Below are positions 44,407 to 54,482 of a stretch of DNA of 64,000 nucleotides, piece after piece. Source of the stretch: Aquincola tertiaricarbonis (GTDB taxonomy: Bacteria > Pseudomonadota > Gammaproteobacteria > Burkholderiales > Burkholderiaceae_C); the NCBI RefSeq assembly GCF_000969605.1, contig NZ_JZUE01000003.1, positions 283,029 through 347,028 on the forward strand, read 5' to 3'. Within the stretch, counting starts at the first letter, position 1. The number at the start of each line of letters is the position of its first letter. A model generated the notes under the pieces. The model was not told where the DNA came from. It saw only the letters and a list, made by a program, of their open reading frames with translations, and did no database searches. Position numbers and translations under genes: made by a program.

Positions 44407-45054
44407 ATGTCCGCTTCGATCCCCAACGGCAGCGTCTTCTCGCTGGCCACCACGTACGGCCCGGTGCTCCCGGTGACGATCGCCAGCAACGCCAACCCGG
44501 CCGTGCTCACGTCGACCGGCCACGGCTTGGCCAACGGCGACATCATCGAGATCACCTCGGGCTGGCTCGGCATCAATGAGCGCATCGCGCGCGTCGCCGG
44601 CGTGGCCGCAAACACCTTCCAGCTCGAGGGCTACGACACCACGAACCTGGGCAAGTACCCGATCGGCACCGGCGTCGGCTCGGTGCGCAAGATCCTGACC
44701 TGGACGCAGATTGGCCAGGTCACCGGCAGCGAGAGCTCGGGCGGCGACCAAAACTTCGTCGAGTGGGTATACCTCGAGGACGGCCGCCAGCGCCGGCGCC
44801 CGACCTTCAAGAACGCCAAGGGCCTGCAACTCACCATGGCCGACGACCCGTCGTTGCCGTGGAACGCCGTGCTGGCGGCGGCCGACGAGGACGGCCTGGC
44901 CCGGGCGCTGTGGCTCAAGCTGGCCAGCGGCGGCTCGATCTACTACAACACCTTCGTCAGCTTCGACGGCGAGCCCTCGCTGAACGTCAACCAGATCATG
45001 AGCGTGGTCGCGACCTTCTCGCAGATCGCTCAGCTCAAGCGCTACGCCGCCTGA
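44407..45054 (+). CDS. Major tail tube protein
   Basis: 215 residues. Ig-like/beta core with GHGLANGDIIEITSGW at the N-terminal half and KILTWTQIGQVTGSESSGGDQ-NFVEWVYLEDG then ATFSQIAQLKRYAA at the end, the pattern of phage tail tube proteins. AAAGG upstream of the ATG. Confidence 0.85.
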   Translation: MSASIPNGSVFSLATTYGPVLPVTIASNANPAVLTSTGHGLANGDIIEITSGWLGINERIARVAGVAANTFQLEGYDTTNLGKYPIGTGVGSVRKILTWTQIGQVTGSESSGGDQNFVEWVYLEDGRQRRRPTFKNAKGLQLTMADDPSLPWNAVLAAADEDGLARALWLKLASGGSIYYNTFVSFDGEPSLNVNQIMSVVATFSQIAQLKRYAA

Positions 45055-45059
45055 TCGCC

Positions 45060-45377
45060 ATGCTGAAGTTGATCCCGAACCCCACCTTCAAGGCGAAGGT
45101 GCAGATTCCTGAGCCTGGCGGGCTCGAGCACCAGGTCACGATCGAGTTCAAGCATCACACCAGGGATGAGATGGACCGGCTGATCGAGAGCGATGCATGG
45201 AAGGCCAGCGGCAACGAGATCGCGAATGTGATGAGCATCGTGGTCGGCTGGGAGGGAATTGACGCTCCCTTCAACGCAGAGTCAGTCGCGTTGCTCGTGC
45301 AGCACTACCAGCTGGCTCCTGCGCACATCGTGGAGGCATTCGTAAGGAACCAGATGGGCGCCAAGCTGGGAAACTGA
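45060..45377 (+). CDS. Tail assembly chaperone, short form (G-like)
   Basis: 105 residues, ATG at 45060. IPNPTFKAKVQIPEPGG then EFKHHTRDEMDRLI; the family is the phage tail-assembly chaperone type. It ends immediately after a slippery GGGAAAC, so a fraction of ribosomes continues into the next frame. Confidence 0.85.
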   Translation: MLKLIPNPTFKAKVQIPEPGGLEHQVTIEFKHHTRDEMDRLIESDAWKASGNEIANVMSIVVGWEGIDAPFNAESVALLVQHYQLAPAHIVEAFVRNQMGAKLGN

Positions 45378-45739
45378 GAGCGGTCGGCCACGCGCTCGCG
45401 CTGCCGGGGCTGACCGAGCAAGACCTCGCCGAGTCGCTCGACATCGGCATCACCGCCGAGGAAGCGCGGGCCCAGCGCGCACTGGAGAAGACCGTCGAGG
45501 TCTTCCCCGACAACTGGCAGGCCGCGGTGCTGTTCTTACGGATGGGGAACAACTGGCGCGTCGGCCCGGCCGGCCCCTACGGCCTCGACTTCAACGTGCT
45601 GTTCCACAAGATGGACCGCATGAAGCTCACGCCCGAGCGCTATGAAGAGCTCGAGGAGGAGATCGGCGTCATTGAAGACGCCGCGCTCCAAACCATGCAC
45701 GCCGCTGCCAAGAGGGCGGCGGGCAAAGGAAAGCCATGA
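45060..45739 (+). CDS. Tail assembly chaperone, -1 frameshift fusion (G-T-like)
   Basis: At 45368-45374 the heptamer G GGA AAC sits in the zero frame just before the TGA. A -1 slip continues as LRAVGHALALPGLTEQD...VFPDNWQAAVLFLRMGNNW...RYEELEEEIGVIEDA, 121 codons to the stop at 45739, for a total of about 226 residues. The second part has the DUF1799/GpT pattern and no own start for its first 50 residues, which supports frameshifting as in lambda (GGGAAAG). The two products guard the tape measure protein. Confidence 0.85.
45368..45374 (+). promoter_or_regulatory. Programmed -1 frameshift site
   Basis: GGGAAAC in X XXY YYZ phasing, directly followed by TGA in the zero frame. Canonical slippery sequence. 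Confidence 0.85.
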
Positions 45740-48732
45740 CGGAAGAAGTCGGTACGGGGTCCATCAAGCTGACCGGCGACGCTACCGGCTTCACGGCCAG
45801 CATCGCCGAGGCGAAGAAGGCCGCGCAGTCGCTCGGCACCGAGCTGGGAAATAGCACGCAGGCGGGCGCGGCCAAGGCCAAGGCCTCGGTCGAGGCGTAC
45901 CTGGCCAAGCTAGAGCAGACAGCTCGGAACGCCGGCAAGACCGCGAGCGAGATCAAGTTGCTCGACCTGGCACAGCGCGGCGCCACGGAGTCGGAGCTGG
46001 CTCGGGCGGCCGCAGCGTTCAAGACGATCGAGGCGGCGAAGCAGCAAGCTGCCGAAGCACGCCGCACCGCTGCGGCAACTGCAGCCGCCGCGGCCGCTGA
46101 ATCAGCGCGCGCGCGGTCCTCTGCCGCGCTTGCCAGCCAGACGAAGCTCACCGCCTTCCAGACACAGCAGCTCGGCTTCCAGCTGCAGGACTTCTTCGTG
46201 CAGGTCCAGGCCGGCCAGAGCCCGCTGACAGCGCTGATCCAGCAGGGCTCGCAGCTGTCCGGCACGTTCGGTGGCGTGAAGGGCGCGATCTCCGCTGTGC
46301 TCACCGTCTTCACGCCCCTGCGCGTCGCCGTCGGTGGCGCCGCCGCGGTCCTGGCCACGCTGGGGCTGTCGGCATATCAGGGCGCTGAGCAGACCCGCGC
46401 ATTGGAACGGTCGCTCTCCCTGACGGGCAACGCCGCCGGAATCACGCAGGGGCAGTTCGAGCGACTGGCACGCGGCATCGCGCAGTCGACGAACACCACC
46501 GTCGGCTCGGCGCGCGAGACGCTGGCGCAGCTGGTGGCAAGCGGCCGCCTGTCGGGTGAGGCGCTGACCGCGACGGCCGCCTCCGTGCAACTAGTGGCCA
46601 AGGCCACGGGCCAGGCGACCAGCGAGGTGCTGAAGGACTTCCTCAGCCTGGCCGACAACGTGGGCAAGGGCGCCGAGGACCTGAATCGCAAGTACAACTT
46701 CCTCACCGCCGAGCAGCTGCGCTACGTGAAGACGCTGGAGGATCAGGGCGAGCGGCAGAAGGCCGTTGCCATCACCATGGCAGCGCTCAACGGCCACGTC
46801 GACACCGCCGCCAAGAACGTCGGCTTCCTGGAAGGCGCATGGAATGCGGCCAAGTCCGCGGTGGACCGGTACCTCGAGGCTGCCAAGAGCATCGGTCGCA
46901 CGAAGACCGTCGACGACGAGCTGGAGGCAGCCGAGCAACGTGCGCAGCGCATCCGCGACGTACTGGCCGGCAAGGCGCTACCCAGCTTCGGCGAGTTCCG
47001 CACCACGGCCGGCTTCCAGAAGCAGCTGGAGCAGGAAGATGCACTGATCGCGCGGTTGAAGGAGTCGAAGTCGCTGGGCGAGCAGGTGGTGACGGCGCAG
47101 GCCGCCCAGGCCGCTCGCAACCAGGCCGCGATCGACTTCGACAAGCTCAAGGAGGGCTCGCTGTCCAAACAGGCGCGCCTGGCAAAGGAACTGGCGGCCG
47201 CGAATGCGCTCGCCGATCGCTCCGGCGCCTCGGCGGCCGACCGCGAGAAGGTGCTGGCGTCGATTCGTGCCAAGTACGAGGACGAAGGCGCCGCCAGCGC
47301 GGCGAATCAAGAGCGGAAGGCATCGCTTACCGCGCGCGTCAATGAGATCCAGGAGGCGCTGCGCGCGGAGACCGACGCCTACAAGAACGCAGAGTCGATC
47401 CTCGAGGCGACCAGGTCAGCCGGCCTGGCCGGCCTTCAGGAGTACTACGACGCCAAGCAGGCATTCGTGCGGCTCGATGCAGAGGCGCAGGTCAGAGCGA
47501 TGGAAGAGCAGAACCGCGCACTGGCCGCCGACAAGACCCGCGGCGCGGAGGGCATCCGCAACCAGAGCGAGATCAAGAAGAACGAAAGCGAGATCGTGCG
47601 GATCCGCGCCGAGGCAACGACCAAGGGCATCGTGCTTTCGACGCAAAGCGCAGCTGCGCGGGCCAGCGAGACCCGAGCCCTGATCGACGCCCGCATCGCC
47701 GCCCAGCAGTATCTCGACACCCTGACGCTACAGGGCCAGCGCGAGCTGGAGAACATTCGGCTGAGCGACCGTGCGCGCGAGCGCGCTGCAGGCCGCCAGC
47801 AGATCGATGACCGCTACACGCAGCAGCGGCAGGAGCTGCAGGCCACTCGCACGGCGCTGGAACTGGAAGGCAAATTCACGGAGGAGGCCCGCACTCAATA
47901 CAACGCGCGGCTGGCCATCATCGACGAGTTCAACGACAAGGCCCTGCGCAGCTTCGAGCGCACGTTCGACCAGCGCATCGCTCTGGAAGCGAACGCCTCA
48001 ATCGGCGCCCAGCGGGCCTGGGAAAACTACCGCGACAGCGCCGCCAACGTGATGCGCCAGACCGAGGACCTGTACAGCCGCACGTTCCAGAGCCTGGAAG
48101 ACACGCTGGTCACGTTCGTCACCACCGGCAAGCTCAGCTTCAAGAGCCTGGCCGATTCGATCATCACGGAGATCGTGCGCATCCAGATCCGCGCCGCAGC
48201 GTCGAAGATCTTCGGCGGCAGCGGGGTGACCGACTTCCTCGGCAACCTGGCCTCGGGCCTGTTCGGCGGCAGCAGCGGCGCCGGCAGCATGGGCACCGAC
48301 TACTCGCTGCCGACGTCTGGCGTGAAGTTCGGCGGCCCCAAGGCCGGCGGAGGCCCAGTGGAGCGCGGCCGCCTGTACCGTGTGAACGAGCTGGGCCCCG
48401 AGCTGCTGAACCTGGCCGGCAAGCAGTACCTGATGATGGGCAACCAGAGCGGCAACATCACGCCGCACGACCAGAGCATGCAGCAGCTGCGCGGCGGCAT
48501 GTCGCATGCCATGGCGGCGCAGGTCGTGAAGGTCAGCCTGCCGGCGATCAACCTGATCAACAACACCGGTACCGCAGCCACGGCCACCGCGCAGCAGCGT
48601 ACTGACGGCGGCATCGACGTGATCCTGGAAGCGCTGCAGAACCAGGTGGCCGATGGCATCGCCGGCGGCTCCGGACCGGTCGGCAAGGCCATCGAGGGCC
48701 GCTACGGCCTGCGGCCCACGTTCTCCGCCTGA
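45736..48732 (+). CDS. Tail tape measure protein
   Basis: 998 residues. Long coiled-coil stretches (KTIEAAKQQAAEARRTAAA), a central hydrophobic part around residues 190-215 (AAVLATLGLSAYQGAEQ), and a lambda H-like C-terminal domain with KLSFKSLADSIITEIVRIQIRA and GRLYRVNELGPELLNLAG. Its length sets tail length; roughly 150 nm by the usual 1.5 angstrom per residue rule, an inference. Confidence 0.93.
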   Translation: MTEEVGTGSIKLTGDATGFTASIAEAKKAAQSLGTELGNSTQAGAAKAKASVEAYLAKLEQTARNAGKTASEIKLLDLAQRGATESELARAAAAFKTIEAAKQQAAEARRTAAATAAAAAAESARARSSAALASQTKLTAFQTQQLGFQLQDFFVQVQAGQSPLTALIQQGSQLSGTFGGVKGAISAVLTVFTPLRVAVGGAAAVLATLGLSAYQGAEQTRALERSLSLTGNAAGITQGQFERLARGIAQSTNTTVGSARETLAQLVASGRLSGEALTATAASVQLVAKATGQATSEVLKDFLSLADNVGKGAEDLNRKYNFLTAEQLRYVKTLEDQGERQKAVAITMAALNGHVDTAAKNVGFLEGAWNAAKSAVDRYLEAAKSIGRTKTVDDELEAAEQRAQRIRDVLAGKALPSFGEFRTTAGFQKQLEQEDALIARLKESKSLGEQVVTAQAAQAARNQAAIDFDKLKEGSLSKQARLAKELAAANALADRSGASAADREKVLASIRAKYEDEGAASAANQERKASLTARVNEIQEALRAETDAYKNAESILEATRSAGLAGLQEYYDAKQAFVRLDAEAQVRAMEEQNRALAADKTRGAEGIRNQSEIKKNESEIVRIRAEATTKGIVLSTQSAAARASETRALIDARIAAQQYLDTLTLQGQRELENIRLSDRARERAAGRQQIDDRYTQQRQELQATRTALELEGKFTEEARTQYNARLAIIDEFNDKALRSFERTFDQRIALEANASIGAQRAWENYRDSAANVMRQTEDLYSRTFQSLEDTLVTFVTTGKLSFKSLADSIITEIVRIQIRAAASKIFGGSGVTDFLGNLASGLFGGSSGAGSMGTDYSLPTSGVKFGGPKAGGGPVERGRLYRVNELGPELLNLAGKQYLMMGNQSGNITPHDQSMQQLRGGMSHAMAAQVVKVSLPAINLINNTGTAATATAQQRTDGGIDVILEALQNQVADGIAGGSGPVGKAIEGRYGLRPTFSA

Positions 48733-48740
48733 GCACCACC

Positions 48741-49109
48741 ATGGCCGCCTTCCCCCCTTACGTGCGCTGCGACTGGCGCGACCTGACCGAGACCACCGAC
48801 CCTGTGGTCGAGCGGTCCGAGATGGAGCGCAGCATTCCCAAGCAGCGCCGGATCGCCAGCGACGCCCGCGTCGAGGTGCAGCTGACTGTCTACTTCGAGA
48901 CCAAGGCGCGCGCCGCTGCTTTCGAAGACTGGTTCTTCAACGAGATTGACGCCGGCGCCGACTTCTTCGACTGGAAGCACCCGCGGCTCGGCACCATCGT
49001 GCAGGCACGGATCGTCGAGGGCGACATCGGCCAGCTGACCTTCATGGAGCCGATGCTGGGGCTGAGCAAGCGCGTGCTGCGGATCGAGTACTGGAGGTCG
49101 GCATGGTGA
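48741..49109 (+). CDS. Minor tail protein (lambda M-like)
   Basis: 122 residues. The AFEDWFFNEIDAGADFFDWKHP block is typical of small phage tail proteins between tape measure and tip. Overlaps the following gene by 7 bases. Confidence 0.7.
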   Translation: MAAFPPYVRCDWRDLTETTDPVVERSEMERSIPKQRRIASDARVEVQLTVYFETKARAAAFEDWFFNEIDAGADFFDWKHPRLGTIVQARIVEGDIGQLTFMEPMLGLSKRVLRIEYWRSAW

Positions 49110-49573
49110 CGGCCGCGACGCGTGAGCAGCTGCAGCGGGTCAACGACCCCGACGGCCTGCTGGTGCTGCTGATGCTCGAGCACCCGTCCATGGAGACTGC
49201 ACGCGTCGTCAACGACACCAGGGACTGGGTCATCGACGGCACGTCGTGGATCGGCCTGCCGTTCCGCTTCAAGCTGCCCAACAGCGTGCAGGGCGAGGCG
49301 CCGCGCGCGCAGCTGGAGATCGACAACGTCGGGCGCGCGTTGATCCAGGACCTGGAGCGGCTGCCGCCCGGCGGCGCGCTGCAGGCCACCGTCTACGTGG
49401 TGAGCCGGGCGTCCCCGACCGTCGTCGACTACATGTTCACGGCGCCGCTGTCGGGCGTCAGCGCCACGGTGGCCACGGTCACCGGTGTCGTGGGCAACGA
49501 CGACGCACTGCGGGCGCCGGCGGTGAAGATGCGCTTCGACCCGACCACCGCACCGGGGCTGTTCGCGGGATGA
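49103..49573 (+). CDS. DUF1833 minor tail protein
   Basis: 156 residues. VVNDTRDWVIDGTSWIGLPFRFKLPN, IDNVGRALIQDLE and a C-terminal MRFDPTTAPGLF match the DUF1833 family of tail proteins. ATGA-type coupling with the next gene. Confidence 0.78.
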   Translation: MVTAATREQLQRVNDPDGLLVLLMLEHPSMETARVVNDTRDWVIDGTSWIGLPFRFKLPNSVQGEAPRAQLEIDNVGRALIQDLERLPPGGALQATVYVVSRASPTVVDYMFTAPLSGVSATVATVTGVVGNDDALRAPAVKMRFDPTTAPGLFAG

Positions 49574-50007
49574 CGTGCGCCGTGACCCTACGGGACGCCG
49601 AGGCGCTGGTCGGCATCCCCTACGTCGAAGACCACTTCGACTGCGCGCACCTGGTGAGCCTGACGCAGCAGCAGCTGTTCGGGCGCACCGTCGCGCTGCC
49701 GCTGTACCACCCGCGCGGCCGACGTGGCCAGGCTGCAGTGATCAGCCGGCTGGCGGCGCAGCTGGCAGAGAAGGTCGCCGAGCCGGCCACCGGCGACGTG
49801 GCCCTGTACTTTGAGACCGAGGACGACGGGCGCGAGCGCTTCCACCTGGGCACCGTCTTCCTGCAGGCTGGCGAGCGCTGGGTGCTGCATGCACACGCCA
49901 CCACCGGCGCCAGCGTGCTGCAGCGCGAGCGCGACGCGCTGCGCATGGGCCTGCGCGTCGAAGGCTACTACCGCTGGACCGACGTTCAGCCGCACGAAAG
50001 CACCTGA
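49570..50007 (+). CDS. NlpC/P60-like tail tip peptidase (lambda K-like)
   Basis: 145 residues. The catalytic Cys lies in YVEDHFDCAHLVSL, His in WVLHAHATTGASVLQ, with a preceding FHLGTVFL. The fold is that of NlpC/P60 cysteine peptidases that cut peptidoglycan during DNA injection. TGATG coupling to the tip protein. Confidence 0.8.
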   Translation: MTCAVTLRDAEALVGIPYVEDHFDCAHLVSLTQQQLFGRTVALPLYHPRGRRGQAAVISRLAAQLAEKVAEPATGDVALYFETEDDGRERFHLGTVFLQAGERWVLHAHATTGASVLQRERDALRMGLRVEGYYRWTDVQPHEST

Positions 50008-53000
50008 TGGATCTTGTCGTCACGCCTCACCCGCTGGTGCTGCTGGAGCAGTCGATCACGCGGGGGGCGGAGCTGTTGCCGGGCGAGACGCTGGCCACCT
50101 TCCTGACTCGCCACGGCGTTGACCTGTCGATGGGCGACTGGGTCATCACCATTGGTGGCGCGCAGGTCACGCGGATGATGTGGGACCGCACGCGGCCGCA
50201 GCACGGGCAGCTGATCGAGTGCCGGCGCGTGGCCGGCAAGTCCGCGCTGAAGTTCATCGCCTTCGTCGCGCTGGCCTACTTCACCATGGGCACCGGCCTG
50301 GCCGCGGGCGGCCTCGGCGGCTTCCTCGGCTTCAGCGGCCTCGGGGCGGCGTTCATCAACGCCGGCGCCATGATGGTCGGCACGCTGCTGATCAACAAGT
50401 TGCTGCCGCCGGCGAAGGCCCGGGGGCCCCAGTACGAGTCGGTGGCACCGCAGTACTCGCTGTCGGGCGGCCGCAACCGGGCCCGGCCCTACGAGCCGCT
50501 GGGCCTGGTGTTCGGCCAGGTCCGCGTCGTGCCGGACTACGCCTCGCAGCCCTATTCCTCGTTCGAGGGCGACGACCAGTTCCAGTTCGTGCGCTTCCAC
50601 GCCGGCATCAACTGCGGCGCCGTCGACGAGCTGAAGGTGGGCACCACGCCGCTGAGCTCCTACGAGGAGGTGACGGTGTCGAAGGCAGGCTTCCCTGGCG
50701 CGCCTGGCAAGCTGCTCGACTGGAGCAATGTCGACACCATCGCCGGCGGCACGCTCGAGTCGCCGTCCGACGACTCGGGTCCGGGCGACTACGTAGTGCG
50801 CACCTCCTCGGCCGGTACCGTCAAGCTGGGCGTGGACCTGGCCGCGAGCCTGTACCAGATGTCCAGCAGCGGCAGCATGCGCGAGGCCACCCTCGACATC
50901 GACGTCGAGTACCGGGCGCTGCCGGCCGGCGCCTGGGTCGGCCTGACCGGGCCGGGCCGCATCACGCTGAAGTCCAACTCAACCAAGCAGCTGCGGCGCA
51001 CCTTCGAGTCGCCCATGCTCAACGCTGGCACCTACGAGGTGCGGGCGCGCAAGGTGACCAAGAGCATCACCGCGACGAACGCGGCGAACACCATCGACTG
51101 GCTGACGCTGAAGTCCTACCAGCTCGACAACAACGACTACAGCAGCCATCCGCACGTCGGCATCCGCATCAAGGCCACCGGCCAGCTGAACGGCTCGCTC
51201 GACGAGGTGAGCTGGTTGGCCACCCAGGCCGAGACACCGGTGTGGACCACGGGCGGGTGGGTGAACGTCGCCGGCACGCGCAACCCTGGCGCCCACATCC
51301 TGCAGATGGCCCGCGGCATCTTCGACACCACCGGTCGGCTGATGGCCGGCATGGGCCTGCCCGACGGGCAGATCGACATCGAGGGCCTCAAGGGCTTCAT
51401 GTTGCACTGCGCCGAGAAAGGCTACACCTTCGACAACGTCTTCACCTCGATGGTCAGCTGCCAGGACATGCTCGAGGCCATGGCCACGGCCGGCCTGGGC
51501 AGCATCAGCTACCACCCGGGCCGGCTGTCGGTGGTATGGGCCCGCGATGACCAGCCAGTCGAGGCCGTCATCAACATGGCCAACATCAAGAAGGGCAGCT
51601 TCCGCGTCGACTACGCCACCCGCGAGTCGGCGCAGGAGATCGAGGTGGCCTGGGTGGACCGCGACGACGGCTGGCGGGATCACACGGTGCGCATCAAGGC
51701 GCCTGACGTCGTGATGCCGCGCGACACCGCCCGGCTGGCGCCGCTGGGCGTGACGACGGAGGAGGGCGCGCTGCTGGCCGGCCGCTTCTCAATGGCTCAG
51801 AACATCTTCCAGCGCAAGTCGGTGAGCTGGGAGATGGATTTCGAACACCTCACCTTCCGCCGCTGGAGCCTGGTGGCGCTCAGCCACGACATGACGCAGT
51901 GGGGCTCGGGCGGCCGACTGAAGTCGGTGAGCAGCGTCGGCGGCGTGGTGACGCTGGTGCTGGACGCCGAGATCACCGCCTACACCTCGGGCGTGTCGAG
52001 CTGGTATGTCGGCCTGCGGCTGCCGGGCGCGCAGGGCTACCTGGTGCTGGCTGTGCAGCCGTTCAGCGAGGACACGCACACCCTGGTGCTGGCCGAGGCC
52101 TGGCCGGCCGGCGTGGCGCTGCCAGGCGCCGACGGCACGCCGGTGCACGACACGCTGTGGATCTTCGACTTCAAGGCGCAGCCTGGCCAGCGCCTGCGCG
52201 TGATCTCGATCGAGCCAGGCAACAACCTGTCGGGTGCGCGGATCTCGGCGGTACCGGAGGGTCCCGAGTTCTGGAACTATGTCGAGACCGGCGTGTATGA
52301 GGCGCCGCCGCTGCCGCCTGCGGCCGCGCCGCTGGTGGCCAGCAACCTGGAGATCACGCAGGAGCGCCTGGGCCTGAACTACGACCAGCGCACGCAGCTG
52401 GTGGCCACCTTCGACATCAGCGGCCCGTACGACCACGCGCAGGTGTGGGCCGCGCTGTCCGGCCAGCCGCTGGCCATGCTGGGCGAGACGCGCACGCGGC
52501 GCTTCGGCCCGTGGTCGGTGGACTCGGTGGGCAACTTTGATGTGGAGGTGCGGCCCTTCGATGCGCTGGGCCGCCAGGGCCAGGTGGCCAGCGTCGTCTA
52601 TGCGGTGTCGCTGGACCCGCTGACCAGCGGCGCGCGCTTCATCAAGCTGCGCGCCACGAGCCTCATTTTCCGGGTGCCGCAATCTGGATCCGGCGTGGTG
52701 TCGCCGTCGTCGATCACGCTCAACCTCGACCGCGGCGGCGCCGGCTTGGACGCCGCGGCCAACTGGACCACGCTGCCGGCCGCGACGCTCGGCGGCTCAG
52801 GCGACGAGCGCACGCTGGCCTACCTCGACATGCCGGGCGACGTGCTGCAGGTCAACGTCACGCTGGAGCAGGACGGCAAGCTGTACATCGACACGCTGAC
52901 CATCGTGAAGCTGTACGACGGCGCCGATGCGCCGGAGAACGTCAAGGACCTGACGCCGCCACCGATGGTCGAAAACCTGGCCGTGAGCGCCGGCCTGTCG

Positions 53001-54482
53001 TCGATCTTCGTGACCTGGGACGCGCCCACCTACACCGTCGGCCATGGCCCGGGCAAGGTGAACATCTACGGCAAGCGGCGCATGCCTGGCGACCCGGTGC
53101 CGGTCTTCGCCGACGCTGCGCGCGTAGCGGAGCCGTCGGGCTCACCAGGTGGCTTCGCCACCGACCCGGGCGCGGTGTGGCACATCTGGGCCAAGCACGA
53201 GACGGTCGACGGCGTTGAGTCGCTGGTGGCTGCCGGTGGCACCAATGGGCTGGTCGCGCAGACTGCGCTGGTGGGCGGCAGTGACCTGCAGCCGCTGCTC
53301 ATCGAGGCCAAGCACCTCAAGGGCTCGATCGGCGGCGGCAACCTGCTGAGCAACAGCGGCTTCGAGACCGGCTTGGGCGCGCCATGGCAGCAGTACGGGC
53401 CGGGGGGCGTGGGCAGCTACATCGGCGCCATCGTGGAGACGGTGAAGAAGTCTGGGCGGTACGGCCACCAGATGATCGGCACCGGTGACAGCCCAGCCGG
53501 CATCGACATGTTCTGCTACCAGGTGCTGCCCTGTCGGCCGAACACCACCTACACGGCCAGCGCCTGGGTGTACGTCGAGTCCATCGCCGCCGCACCGGCG
53601 CTCGGTCGTTCGCTTGTTCTCTTCGAACCCGTGGCCGGCGGCCTGGTGGCGCAGGACACCTCGCTGGTGCCCGGCCACGTGCTTGGCACGTGGGTGCGGA
53701 AAGTGATCACCCTGACGACCGGGCCGTCCACCACCGCATTGGAGCTGCGCACTTATGCGCCGATCGGCACCGTCTACTGGGACGACGTGCAGCTGGAGGA
53801 GGGCGTCTTCGTCACCGCCTATGCGCCTCGGCCCGATGAGATCCTGCCGGGCTCGATCGGGGCGACCGAGATCGCCAACGACGCCATCACCACCCCCAAG
53901 CTGGCGGCCGAGTCGATCGTGGCCGGCAAGCTGGCCGCCGGCGCGGTGGTGGCGGGGAAGATCTCCGCGGGCGCGATCGTGGCCTACGACGGGGTGATCC
54001 AGAACGGCGCGATCGTCAACGCGCTGCTGGGCAACGCGGCGATCGACGACGCGAAGATTCTGGAGCTGTCGGCCGTCAAGCTGACCGCTGGCGACGGCAC
54101 CATCGGCGGACGGCTGCGCAGCGCGAACTACAACCCGGGTGCCGCCGGCTGGATCGTCTGGCCGGATGGTTCGGCCGAGTTCAACAACATCGTGGTGCGC
54201 AACTCGACCACCACCGGCACGATCATCGCTGGCGCCGGCACCATCGGCGGCATCCGCATCAACCCGTTCGCCCTCTACAACGATGGCTTCAGCAGCGGCG
54301 CCGTCGGCTTTGCGCTGTGGAGCGACGGCACGGCGGAGTTCAATCAAGGGGTGACGTTCCGCGGCACCCTGGACATCAGCGCTGGCGGCGGCGGCGCGCC
54401 GCGCGTCAACCAGACGAATCTCGGCATCCGCATGTACAACGGGGCAGGCGTCGAGGTGATCAGCCTCGGCCTGTTCGGCTGA
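50007..54482 (+). CDS. Central tail fiber/tip protein J-like, fused to I-like domain
   Basis: 1491 residues. Residues 1-130 are a small ubiquitin-like/hydrophobic Gly-rich region (GLAAGGLGGFLGFSGLGAAF...GTLLINKLLPP) that resembles lambda I. Then come the J-type assembly domains (GRNRARPYEPLGLVFGQVRV, QIDIEGLKGFMLHCAEKGY...FDNVFTSM). Fibronectin-like units around 770-1080 follow, then a carbohydrate-binding-like segment (LLSNSGFETGLG). The C-terminal repeats read GATEIANDAITTPKLAAESIVAGKL and AEFNNIVVRNSTTTGTIIAG. Receptor recognition is expected near the C-terminus. Confidence 0.9.
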   Translation: MDLVVTPHPLVLLEQSITRGAELLPGETLATFLTRHGVDLSMGDWVITIGGAQVTRMMWDRTRPQHGQLIECRRVAGKSALKFIAFVALAYFTMGTGLAAGGLGGFLGFSGLGAAFINAGAMMVGTLLINKLLPPAKARGPQYESVAPQYSLSGGRNRARPYEPLGLVFGQVRVVPDYASQPYSSFEGDDQFQFVRFHAGINCGAVDELKVGTTPLSSYEEVTVSKAGFPGAPGKLLDWSNVDTIAGGTLESPSDDSGPGDYVVRTSSAGTVKLGVDLAASLYQMSSSGSMREATLDIDVEYRALPAGAWVGLTGPGRITLKSNSTKQLRRTFESPMLNAGTYEVRARKVTKSITATNAANTIDWLTLKSYQLDNNDYSSHPHVGIRIKATGQLNGSLDEVSWLATQAETPVWTTGGWVNVAGTRNPGAHILQMARGIFDTTGRLMAGMGLPDGQIDIEGLKGFMLHCAEKGYTFDNVFTSMVSCQDMLEAMATAGLGSISYHPGRLSVVWARDDQPVEAVINMANIKKGSFRVDYATRESAQEIEVAWVDRDDGWRDHTVRIKAPDVVMPRDTARLAPLGVTTEEGALLAGRFSMAQNIFQRKSVSWEMDFEHLTFRRWSLVALSHDMTQWGSGGRLKSVSSVGGVVTLVLDAEITAYTSGVSSWYVGLRLPGAQGYLVLAVQPFSEDTHTLVLAEAWPAGVALPGADGTPVHDTLWIFDFKAQPGQRLRVISIEPGNNLSGARISAVPEGPEFWNYVETGVYEAPPLPPAAAPLVASNLEITQERLGLNYDQRTQLVATFDISGPYDHAQVWAALSGQPLAMLGETRTRRFGPWSVDSVGNFDVEVRPFDALGRQGQVASVVYAVSLDPLTSGARFIKLRATSLIFRVPQSGSGVVSPSSITLNLDRGGAGLDAAANWTTLPAATLGGSGDERTLAYLDMPGDVLQVNVTLEQDGKLYIDTLTIVKLYDGADAPENVKDLTPPPMVENLAVSAGLSSIFVTWDAPTYTVGHGPGKVNIYGKRRMPGDPVPVFADAARVAEPSGSPGGFATDPGAVWHIWAKHETVDGVESLVAAGGTNGLVAQTALVGGSDLQPLLIEAKHLKGSIGGGNLLSNSGFETGLGAPWQQYGPGGVGSYIGAIVETVKKSGRYGHQMIGTGDSPAGIDMFCYQVLPCRPNTTYTASAWVYVESIAAAPALGRSLVLFEPVAGGLVAQDTSLVPGHVLGTWVRKVITLTTGPSTTALELRTYAPIGTVYWDDVQLEEGVFVTAYAPRPDEILPGSIGATEIANDAITTPKLAAESIVAGKLAAGAVVAGKISAGAIVAYDGVIQNGAIVNALLGNAAIDDAKILELSAVKLTAGDGTIGGRLRSANYNPGAAGWIVWPDGSAEFNNIVVRNSTTTGTIIAGAGTIGGIRINPFALYNDGFSSGAVGFALWSDGTAEFNQGVTFRGTLDISAGGGGAPRVNQTNLGIRMYNGAGVEVISLGLFG

